Assembly: GCA_039805565.1 (NCBI GenBank)
Contig: JBDLTZ010000086.1
Coordinates: forward strand, 1-6,302
Reading direction: 5' to 3'
From: CALJIC01 sp039805565
GTDB taxonomy: Bacteria > Chloroflexota > Chloroflexia > Chloroflexales > Roseiflexaceae
Length of the DNA: 6,302 nucleotides
Shown: one piece after another, positions 1 through 5,703 of the stretch
How the letters are laid out: each line of letters begins with the position of its first letter
Position numbering within the stretch: the first letter of the stretch is position 1
Notes under the pieces: generated by a model
Seen by the model: only the letters and a program-made list of their open reading frames with translations
What the model was told of the DNA's origin: nothing
The model's database searches: none
Translations under genes and position numbers: made by a program

Positions 1-40
1 GGGAGCGCAGATGCGTCGCGTGCAGGACCGGCTCAACTGA
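1..40 (+). CDS. Possible C-terminal end of an unidentified plus-strand gene
   Basis: Reading from base 2, the frame gives GAQMRRVQDRLN and then a TGA at 38-40. Ten of its twelve codons end in G or C, matching the codon use of the confident genes here, whereas the frame from base 1 (stop at 43-45) has a weaker bias. If real, this is the last dozen residues of a gene that starts outside the window and converges on the GH95-like gene. Twelve residues cannot identify a family, and the reading rests on codon bias alone, so it may be non-coding. Confidence 0.3.
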   Translation, partial: GAQMRRVQDRLN

Positions 41-236
41 GGTGACAGCGTAGTTGGGTGTGCGGCGGGTGCGCGGGGCGTGGCGCACCTGAGACTACGT
101 ATAATTGCAGTCTATCGCGCCGGCCAGGTCCGGACTAGCGATATCGCGTGCGCTTTGCGGTGAGTTGCGTGTGGGAGGTGCTGCTCGTTGTGGGCGCCGT
201 TCCAGGACAGACAGTAGCGCATCGTGCTGCGGCGTG

Positions 237-266
237 TCACCCTCTCCCCACTACGGGAGAGGGTGA
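237..266. terminator. 12-bp perfect hairpin after the GH95-like gene
   Basis: TCACCCTCTCCC (237-248) and GGGAGAGGGTGA (255-266) pair perfectly around a 6-nt loop. The hairpin lies 12 nt beyond the stop codon of the minus-strand GH95-like gene, where an intrinsic terminator would be expected. No T-run follows it on the minus strand, so it is either an atypical terminator, an mRNA 3'-end stabiliser or a copy of a dispersed REP-like palindrome. Its sequence is nearly the same as the hairpin at 3068-3101. Confidence 0.6.
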
Positions 267-278
267 TACGCCGTGCCT

Positions 279-2789
279 TCACCGCCTCAGCAGAGTCACC
301 ATCTCCCCCGGCGCGGTCGTGACCACCTGCTCGCCGGGGCCGAGCAGCTCCTCGCCCGTGGCCCGGAGCACGCGCGCCCCGTCCGCCCACGGCACGATCA
401 CGCGCAGCGGCGCGCCGGCCTCGCTCGTCACCTCGACCCACTGCACCGTGCCGTTCTCCCAGGCCGCGCTCACCAGGAACGCCCCCGCCGCCCGCAGCGT
501 GCGGAACTCGGCGCGCCGCTCCGCGGGCCAGTTGGGAAACAGCCGCAGCGCCCCGCTGTAGCTCTGCAGCAGGCACTCGTTCACCACCGCCGGCAGCGCG
601 AAGTTCTCCAGCCAGATCCCCATCGGCGCCATGAAGACGAACGGCAGTGTGTCGGTGTAGCGCCCGTGTACCTGGAGCACCATGTCGGTGCAGGTGCCGT
701 TCGGCAGCTCACAGTAGCGGATCTGGCGCCTGAAGCGCTCCAGATCCAGCAGCCCCAGCCGCGCCCCCTGAAGGTTGGCGAACACCAGGTCGTTGCCGCC
801 CTCCACCTGCTGGCGCCGGTACGAGCGCGCCGCCAGCTCGTAGACCTCCGGCGGCGAGTGCAGCCCGTGCTCCTCGCCGGGGAATACCGTCGCGCCCGGG
901 TTCGGCAGGTTGTAGATCACCCCGGCGTCCTCCCCGGGCACCGAGACGAACACCGGCCCGTCGGGGGTCGCGGCCGTCGGGTGCTCGGGGAAGCGCGCCA
1001 GGATCTCCGCCACCGCCGCCAGCAGCTCGGCCTCCTCGTGCTCCAGGCCCAGGGCCGCGCAGGCCTCGCGGTAGGCGCCGAACACGAAGCGCGTCAGAGT
1101 CAGGTCCACCAGGCAGTCGTAGTTCTTGCGGAAGCCCGGCATCAGCCCGTACAGCTCGGGCGGCACCGTCGGGAAGATGTGGTAGCGGTCGTCGCCCCAG
1201 CGCTCGCCGCGCGCCTCGGGCCGGCTCATGTAGTCCACCAGGAACTGCACGGCGTCGCGGATCGGCGCGAAGGCCCGCTCGCGCAGGAAGCTCCGGTCCA
1301 GCGTGTGGGTGTAGTGCCACCACAGGCTCTGCACCGTCCAGGGCGTCTCACAGATCTCCCAGCCCCAGGTCGGCACCGGGTAGGGCATGGTGGTCATGTC
1401 CACCGGGTAGGCCGAGTGCGGGAAGTAGGCGCCGCGCAGCCCGTAGTAGTCGCGCGCCCAGCTCCGGCTCAGCGGCAGCAGCCGCTCCACCAGATCCACG
1501 TACGGCAGGTGCAGCTCCACGTGGTTGCTGGAGAAGACGCCCCAGAATGGCTGCTGGGTGTTGTAGTTCATGTGGTAGTCGCCGTGCCAGGCGGTGCCGA
1601 TCCGCCGGTAGCTCCAGTTGGCGAACAGCCCGGGGCACGTCACCCCCGGCCGGAGCGCGCAGCGCAGGAAGTAGAGGTTGCGGTACCAGGTGCGCTCGAG
1701 CAGCTCATCCTCCAGCGCCACCCCCGAGCGCTCCCAGTGCGCCGCCCACGCTCCCCGGCTCGCCTCGGCCGCCGCCGCGTACGCCGCCTCGCTCACCTCG
1801 CACGGCTCGCCCGCGCCCGCCGCCACCTCGGAGGCCAGCCCGTGCTCCAGCCGCACGCAGGCCACGAACGGCGCCTCCCCCGCGACACCCCGCTCCAGCG
1901 GCGGCGCCTCGGCCCGCCCGCCGTGCCACCCCGGCCGGTCGCGCGTCACCAGGTCGGCGCTCACATCCACCGAGAGCCGGAACGCCCGGTCCTTCGGGTG
2001 CGCCGGCGCCGCCATCCCCTCCCGCGGCGCGCTGTACGGCAGCTCCTGGCGGAAGCTGATGCCGTGCTCGGGCAGAGGCACGGGCGCCGTCAGCCCACGC
2101 CCGAGCAGCGTCACGCCCGACCCGGCTGCCGCCGAGGTCGCCGTGCCCTCGAAGCCCGCGAGCGCGGTGAACATCCCGCCGTCCTTCTCCGCCACCTCGT
2201 CCAGCAGCCCGTCGGGGTCGGGCAGCAGCCGCACCCGGTCGAGCGGTGCGGGCACGGTGCGCCCCTCGGCGTCGGCGGCGCGCAGCCACAGCCGCTCCTC
2301 GGCCATGTCCACGAACAGCTCCAGCGTCAGCGGCGCGCCGTCGGCCAGCAGCGACACCCGGCAGACCCCGGCGGCGATGTCGAGCGCGTGGCCCAGCAGC
2401 TCAACCCGTCGCCGGTCGAAGCCAAGGATCAGCGAGCCGCACGGGAACGGCCGCGGGTAGGGTTTGCCGTAGTTCTCAGCGGTGAGCTTGACATAGTCCT
2501 GGTACCAGGGATCCTCGTCCAGGCGCTCGTAGTGGGTCGGGATCTGCGCCACGCGCGCGAAGACCTCGGCGAAGGTGCCGATCTCGGCCGTGTGCTCCTC
2601 GGCCACGCGGATGTCCCACACATCGTTGTGGCCGAAGTGCACCACCACGGCGTCGGGGCGGGTGGTGACCACGGCGCCCAGGCCGCCGTTCCCAAGCAGC
2701 GCGCCCGCGAAGAAGTCCGGCGCGGGCGTATCGCGCGCGATGCCGTGGGCGCGGGTGCGGTCGATCGGGGTGAAGGTAGCGTGCGTCAA
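279..2789 (-). CDS. GH95-like (alpha/alpha)6-barrel glycoside hydrolase, divergent catalytic site
   Basis: An 836-residue protein resembling GH95 enzymes (1,2-alpha-L-fucosidases and alpha-L-galactosidases). The N-terminal beta-sandwich carries GALLGNGGLGAV (29-40), the counterpart of the family's 'PIGNGRLGAMV'. The barrel holds WHGDYHMNYNTQQPFWG (401-417), whose N408 and N410 match the two catalytic-site Asn of GH95. FPTVPPE (539-545) matches the segment carrying the general acid, making E545 the candidate. The motif that is normally DGNFG reads LENF (727-730) here, so the canonical Asp is replaced by Leu with a Glu beside it. Residues from about 755 form the small C-terminal beta domain. 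No signal peptide is visible, suggesting a cytoplasmic enzyme. The start is TTG, supported by AGGAG 10 nt upstream; no ATG follows until residue 162. Substrate is unknown, and the family call rests on motif alignment from memory. Confidence 0.85.
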   Translation of the reverse strand: MTHATFTPIDRTRAHGIARDTPAPDFFAGALLGNGGLGAVVTTRPDAVVVHFGHNDVWDIRVAEEHTAEIGTFAEVFARVAQIPTHYERLDEDPWYQDYVKLTAENYGKPYPRPFPCGSLILGFDRRRVELLGHALDIAAGVCRVSLLADGAPLTLELFVDMAEERLWLRAADAEGRTVPAPLDRVRLLPDPDGLLDEVAEKDGGMFTALAGFEGTATSAAAGSGVTLLGRGLTAPVPLPEHGISFRQELPYSAPREGMAAPAHPKDRAFRLSVDVSADLVTRDRPGWHGGRAEAPPLERGVAGEAPFVACVRLEHGLASEVAAGAGEPCEVSEAAYAAAAEASRGAWAAHWERSGVALEDELLERTWYRNLYFLRCALRPGVTCPGLFANWSYRRIGTAWHGDYHMNYNTQQPFWGVFSSNHVELHLPYVDLVERLLPLSRSWARDYYGLRGAYFPHSAYPVDMTTMPYPVPTWGWEICETPWTVQSLWWHYTHTLDRSFLRERAFAPIRDAVQFLVDYMSRPEARGERWGDDRYHIFPTVPPELYGLMPGFRKNYDCLVDLTLTRFVFGAYREACAALGLEHEEAELLAAVAEILARFPEHPTAATPDGPVFVSVPGEDAGVIYNLPNPGATVFPGEEHGLHSPPEVYELAARSYRRQQVEGGNDLVFANLQGARLGLLDLERFRRQIRYCELPNGTCTDMVLQVHGRYTDTLPFVFMAPMGIWLENFALPAVVNECLLQSYSGALRLFPNWPAERRAEFRTLRAAGAFLVSAAWENGTVQWVEVTSEAGAPLRVIVPWADGARVLRATGEELLGPGEQVVTTAPGEMVTLLRR

Positions 2790-2793
2790 AGCG

Positions 2794-2804
2794 TCCTTGC
2801 TCCT
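2794..2804 (-). promoter_or_regulatory. Ribosome-binding site that supports the TTG start of the GH95-like gene
   Basis: On the minus strand the leader reads AGGAGCAAGGA just before the gene. AGGAG ends 10 nt from the TTG at 2787-2789, and the second purine block, AAGGA, ends 4 nt from it. No ATG or GTG lies in frame close by, so this site decides in favour of TTG. Confidence 0.6.
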
Positions 2805-2839
2805 GTAGCTGCTGTGCGGTCGTCTCTCGCGGTGTCGCT

Positions 2840-2848
2840 AGGATACCA
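2840..2848 (-). promoter_or_regulatory. Weak extended -10 promoter candidate for the GH95-like gene
   Basis: The minus strand reads TGGTATCCT, which fits an extended -10 (TGnTATnnT) about 50 bp upstream of the TTG start. No convincing -35 hexamer lies 16-18 bp further upstream. In such GC-rich DNA the match could be chance. Confidence 0.25.
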
Positions 2849-3067
2849 GCGATCGCGCGCCTCGCTGCGGCCGTTCGCCCGCTCTCCTGCGGCAGCGCGG
2901 GGGAGGAAACACCGGTGCGAGATCGAGATGTCGGCGTTGCACGTGCTGCAAGACTCGCGGAGCGCCCATGCTGGAGTCGGCCCGTCGCGGCCCCTGGGTA
3001 TACCGGAGCTCTTTCTTCGTCTTCATAAGCGTGCGGACTTTCACGCCGACAGGCACGCAACCGTAAA

Positions 3068-3101
3068 TCACCCCCTCTCCCACAGCAGGGAGAGGGGGTG
3101 A
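3068..3101. terminator. 14-bp perfect hairpin after the core-MetE gene
   Basis: TCACCCCCTCTCCC (3068-3081) pairs perfectly with GGGAGAGGGGGTGA (3088-3101) around the loop ACAGCA. It starts 12 nt past the TAA of the core-MetE gene, the same spacing as the related hairpin after the GH95-like gene. On the minus strand only a short TTT follows (GATTTACGG), while the plus strand has TTTT a few bases after the stem. It may terminate transcription, protect the 3' end, or be a dispersed palindromic repeat that settled after stop codons. Confidence 0.65.
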
Positions 3102-3113
3102 CGGTTTTCAGGC

Positions 3114-4124
3114 TTAGCGCGCCAGATCGCCCCGCAGCGCCTCGGCGGCCTCCGTGAGCGCGTGCAGCTTGGCGCGCGTCACATCGATCGGCACGTGGCC
3201 GAAGCCGCACTCGCTGGTGAGCATCAGGCGCTCGGGCGGGAAGTGCGCCAGCGCCGGGCGCAGCCGCTCGGCGATCGCCGCGGTGTCCTCCAGATCGTCC
3301 GAGCGCTGGTCGATCACCCCGAGCGCCAGATCGCCCTGGAAGTCCCACTCCTTCCACAGCTCCATCAGGTCGTACGAGAGGGTGCAGTGCTCGAGTGAGA
3401 CCTCGTCGGGCGAGACGGCGCGGAAGGCCGGCACGAGGTCGGTGTAGCGCGTGAAGTACACCCGCTTGCGGCGGGGGTTGCCGCCGCAGACGTGCAGCGC
3501 CACGCGCGCCCGGCCGCGCAGCGGCTCCACCAGCTCCTCGCGCAGGATGCGGGCGGCCCACTCGCTCTGCTCGGGCGCCTCGGTCCACATAGGCTCGTCG
3601 AACTGCACGTAGTCGCACCCGGCGGCCACCGTCTCCTCGATCTCCTGGCGCAGCACGCGCGCCCAGGCCCGGCAGAGCGCCTGATCGTCGGGGTAGAGGT
3701 CGGGCCGCTGGTTCACGGTGAAGCGCGTCAGGACGTGCGGCCCGGTGACAGTCTGCTTGACGCGGACGTTGGCCGGGGCGGCCTCGCGCGCCACGCGCCA
3801 GTGGTGGGCCATGCCGAAGCGCGGGTTGGCGAGCTCGCCCACCAGCCGCGGGCACTCGATCGCGAAGCCCGCGCTGCCAAAGCTCTGCGGCACCATGCCC
3901 TCGAAGGTCACGCCATCCACGCGCTTCTGGTAGTAGTAGTACATGTTCTCGCGGTAGCCCTCGCCGTCGGTGACGATCTCGAGCCCGAGCGCCACCTGCT
4001 CGGCCACCGCCCAGCGGATGTAGGCGTCGATCTCCTCGTCGGACCACGTGGGGCGCTTCATGGTATCGGCCACGGCGGCGCTGCGCGGGAAGCTGCCCAC
4101 CACGGTTGCCATCAGGGGTTTCAT
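3114..4124 (-). CDS. Core-MetE: cobalamin-independent methionine synthase-like protein (catalytic domain only)
   Basis: At 336 residues this equals only the C-terminal catalytic barrel of MetE (full-length enzymes are about 750). It opens with VVGSFPRS (8-15), as this barrel does in MetE. The thiol-binding zinc site appears complete: H211 and C213 in LHVCGG, E245 in VSLEHC, and C306 in SECGFG. The 61-residue spacing from E245 to C306 equals that between E. coli MetE E665 and C726. FDEP (175-178) matches the substrate-binding 'IDEP' segment. The start is ATG, with AAGGA ending 10 nt upstream; an internal Met5 is less well placed. It lies 66 bp after the epimerase gene. The expected chemistry is methyl or alkyl transfer to a zinc-bound thiol such as homocysteine. 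Lacking the N-terminal half, it may not use methyltetrahydrofolate; core-MetE of Dehalococcoides is reported to work with a corrinoid methyl donor. A role on another thiol, as in epoxyalkane:CoM transferase, is possible. Confidence 0.88.
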   Translation of the reverse strand: MKPLMATVVGSFPRSAAVADTMKRPTWSDEEIDAYIRWAVAEQVALGLEIVTDGEGYRENMYYYYQKRVDGVTFEGMVPQSFGSAGFAIECPRLVGELANPRFGMAHHWRVAREAAPANVRVKQTVTGPHVLTRFTVNQRPDLYPDDQALCRAWARVLRQEIEETVAAGCDYVQFDEPMWTEAPEQSEWAARILREELVEPLRGRARVALHVCGGNPRRKRVYFTRYTDLVPAFRAVSPDEVSLEHCTLSYDLMELWKEWDFQGDLALGVIDQRSDDLEDTAAIAERLRPALAHFPPERLMLTSECGFGHVPIDVTRAKLHALTEAAEALRGDLAR

Positions 4125-4141
4125 CTGTGTCTATTCCTTCT

Positions 4142-4179
4142 CGGAGGGGCTGCCCCTCCGCACCTCCCCCGGCGGGGGA
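4142..4179. repeat. Two tandem GC-rich hairpins between the epimerase and core-MetE genes
   Basis: TCCCCC/GGGGGA (4165-4170 and 4174-4179) forms a perfect 6-bp stem with loop GGC, and CGGAGGGG/CCCCTCCG (4142-4149 and 4153-4160) a perfect 8-bp stem with loop CTG. The first begins 11 nt after the epimerase TAG; the second ends just before the ribosome-binding site of the next gene. They could terminate or attenuate transcription, stabilise a processed mRNA end, or modulate translation of the core-MetE gene. No T-run follows either on the minus strand, so full termination is doubtful. Confidence 0.6.
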
Positions 4180-4190
4180 ACGCGTTTCAG

Positions 4191-5168
4191 CTACACGGGC
4201 GGCAGTCCGGCCTCGGCGCGGGCCTCGTTGATGTGCAGGTGGACCCCCTCGGCCAGCGGGCGCGGCCGGAAGTCGATCGCCCGTGCTAGCCGCGAGCCGT
4301 CGGTGTTGTCCACCAGCGGTGTCTTCGGCTTCTCCGGCTCGAAGTGGATCTGGGCCTCGGGCAGGAAGCGGCGCACGATGTCCGCCAGCTCGGCCGCGCT
4401 CACCGTCTCGCCGCCGCAGTTGAAAGCCAGCCGCTCCAGCTCGGGCGCCAGTGCCAGCCGGACGAACTGCTCGGCGCAGTCGTCCTTGTAGATCCAGGAG
4501 TCGTAGGTGTCCGGCGGGAAGGGCAGCGTCACCGGCCGGCCCACCGCCGGGTAGGAGGCGAAGTGCTCAGACCACAGCACCGCGCCGCGCTTCCGGCCGT
4601 GGCCGAAGACCACCGGCGGGCGCAGGCAGGCGAGGCTGATGCCGTGCCGCTGGACGTACTTGCGCGCCACGAACTCGTTCAGCAGCTTCATCACGCCGTA
4701 GGTGAAGAAGTGGTCCTCCGGCCCGCAGTACTCCTCCTCGGTCACGGCGTGGTCGGAGCCGCCGTACACCGCCTGCGACGCACCGTAGACCGTCTCGCTG
4801 CTGGCGAAGACCAGCCGCCGCAGCCGGTGCCGCGCCGCGGCGTCGAACATGTTGGCCATGCCGACGATGTTAACCTCGGCGCCGCGGCGCTGGTCTGCCT
4901 CGACCTCGGCGCTCATCAGGTAGGCCAGGTGCACGCAGTGGGTGATGTCGGGGTGCTCGGCGAACACGGCCGCGACATGGGCGGCGTCGGAGACGTCGAG
5001 CGAGGCGTAGGTCAGCTCGGCGCCCGCGGGGCGCTCGCGCTCGAGGGCCGCCTGGACCGCGGGGTCCGGGCGCAGGTCCGCGGCGACGACGGGGGTGCCG
5101 CGGTGAAGCAGCCGTGCGACGACTCGCGCGCCGATGAAGCCGGTAGCTCCGGTGACGAGGAACTTCAT
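4191..5168 (-). CDS. NAD-dependent epimerase/dehydratase (extended SDR)
   Basis: A 325-residue extended short-chain dehydrogenase/reductase, of normal length for sugar-nucleotide epimerases. The Rossmann motif TGATGFIG is at residues 6-13, and D31 at the end of the second strand favours NAD(H) over NADP(H). FASSETVYG (121-129) carries the catalytic Ser region, and YGVMK gives the active-site Y157 and K161. The LRPPVVFG segment (182-189) is the usual substrate-domain entrance. The start is the ATG at 5166-5168, because the Rossmann strand begins right there and AAGAAGG lies 8 nt upstream; an in-frame GTG 15 codons earlier would overlap the promoter candidate and add an unlikely tail. It is the first gene of a probable unit with core-MetE. 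The fold is certain but the substrate is not: it could be a GalE-like epimerase, a dehydratase or a reductase. Confidence 0.9.
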   Translation of the reverse strand: MKFLVTGATGFIGARVVARLLHRGTPVVAADLRPDPAVQAALERERPAGAELTYASLDVSDAAHVAAVFAEHPDITHCVHLAYLMSAEVEADQRRGAEVNIVGMANMFDAAARHRLRRLVFASSETVYGASQAVYGGSDHAVTEEEYCGPEDHFFTYGVMKLLNEFVARKYVQRHGISLACLRPPVVFGHGRKRGAVLWSEHFASYPAVGRPVTLPFPPDTYDSWIYKDDCAEQFVRLALAPELERLAFNCGGETVSAAELADIVRRFLPEAQIHFEPEKPKTPLVDNTDGSRLARAIDFRPRPLAEGVHLHINEARAEAGLPPV

Positions 5169-5203
5169 TGTTGCGGCCTTCTTGAACCAGGATCGGTCAG
5201 GGG

Positions 5204-5212
5204 AGTGTACCA
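5204..5212 (-). promoter_or_regulatory. Extended -10 promoter candidate for the epimerase gene
   Basis: The minus strand reads TGGTACACT: a -10 hexamer TACACT (4 of 6 consensus positions) preceded by the TG of an extended -10 element. Transcription would start near 5197, giving a leader of about 29 nt before the ATG. No good -35 hexamer is present at normal spacing. A short GTGT...ACAC inverted repeat (5205-5215) overlaps it, but it is too small to call an operator. Confidence 0.4.
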
Positions 5213-5241
5213 CACCTCGCGCGGGGCGCTGCGGGGGTCAG

Positions 5242-5445
5242 CTACCCCAGCGGGCAGCGGCGGGCGCAGGCGGCGAGGTCGTCCATGTGCCGCGAGCCGC
5301 CCCCGGCGAGCGCGTCGAGCAGGATGCCCACGCGCTCCGCGACGGGGTAGATTGTGAGCGTGCTGCGCGCGCCAACCTGCTTGAGCCGCTGGTGGAACGA
5401 CTCGGAGCCGGCGGGGGACACCGTGGTGTCGCCGTCGCCAGTGTG
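5242..5445 (-). pseudogene. Remnant: C-terminal end of an alpha/beta hydrolase
   Basis: On the minus strand this frame begins with HTGDGDTTVSPAGSESFHQR, runs for about 67 residues and ends at TAG (5242-5244). It resembles the last part of alpha/beta hydrolases of the carboxylesterase/dienelactone type: the 'HGDxDxxVP' block with the catalytic Asp (5428-5430), a helix (ESFHQRLKQVGA), a strand (TLTIYP), then the place for the catalytic His. There YPVAERVG stands where active enzymes read roughly YPGVGHVG, so the His is an Arg codon (CGC, 5332-5334). Upstream of 5445 none of the three frames continues the fold or supplies the nucleophile elbow GxSxG. It therefore looks like a truncated, decaying gene. 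Family resemblance is by eye; a short functional peptide is unlikely. Confidence 0.55.
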
Positions 5446-5703
5446 CCGACTGGCACGCTCCACGCATCTGCCGGGAGTGCTGCTACTCGGGGGGTGTGAT
5501 GGGCGAGCAGCGTCCTGAGACCAACCACGGGGCTGCCGCTTTCGCGCTCGTTCTGACCTCCGCGCCGGTGCGTGGCCACGGGCACGGCGGACGGCGGTGC
5601 AGGCGCACGGGCTCCGCGAGCGGCAGCGCGGCATCTGAAGATGATGAGGGCCGCGCCGGAGTGCCCGGCGCGGCCTTTGTGTCCTGGGGTGCGGTGGGTG
5701 ACC
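5446..5703. other. Intergenic region between the permease and the hydrolase remnant
   Basis: No reading frame here has a recognisable family or convincing start signal on either strand. It contains the small inverted repeat GTGCC-GACT-GGCAC (5443-5456), right where the hydrolase similarity ends, and the hairpin at 5649-5675. The remainder, about 5457-5648, shows nothing recognisable; the missing front of the hydrolase was not found there. Confidence 0.5.
5649..5675. terminator. Probable terminator hairpin after the permease gene
   Basis: GGCCGCGCCGG (5649-5659) pairs perfectly with CCGGCGCGGCC (5665-5675) around a 5-nt loop. It lies 28 nt beyond the permease stop codon on the minus strand. 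The tail on that strand is CTCATCATCTTC, with few consecutive T's, whereas on the plus strand TTTGTGT follows. A terminator for the permease fits the position best. Confidence 0.6.

Larger units (their letters stand above)
2790..3113. other. 324-bp intergenic region upstream of the GH95-like gene
   Basis: Between the stop of the core-MetE gene and the TTG of the GH95-like gene. It contains the hairpin at 3068-3101, a weak extended -10 candidate at 2840-2848 and the ribosome-binding site described separately. The small minus-strand reading frame at 2838-3083 looks non-coding. No tRNA, riboswitch or T-box element was recognised. The length is enough for the GH95-like gene to have its own promoter. 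Confidence 0.6.

Noticed and set aside
2882..2906. CTCTCC...GGGGGAGG as a further copy of the hairpin family
   Set aside because: The arms do not pair well and the internal sequence differs, so it is at best a degenerate copy and probably chance in GC-rich DNA.
2838..3083. A small minus-strand frame of 81 codons upstream of the GH95-like gene
   Set aside because: Its start lies inside the hairpin at 3068-3101, its composition drifts to Arg/Pro-rich noise, and no family is recognised.
273..3101. A 942-codon open frame on the plus strand, antisense to the whole GH95-like gene
   Set aside because: Its protein is rich in Arg, His, Pro, Gln and Val with no domain pattern, as expected of the antisense frame of a GC3-rich gene. 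The opposite strand encodes a recognisable enzyme over the same bases.
2476..4047. A 523-codon minus-strand frame bridging the core-MetE and GH95-like genes
   Set aside because: It is out of frame with both real genes, Arg/Ala/Gly-rich and of low complexity, and runs through the perfect hairpin at 3068-3101. It is a GC-bias artefact.
3492..5357. Long plus-strand frames (3492-4289 and 4344-5357) opposite core-MetE and the epimerase
   Set aside because: Both are His/Arg/Val/Gln-rich antisense translations without motifs, opposite genes with clear catalytic signatures.
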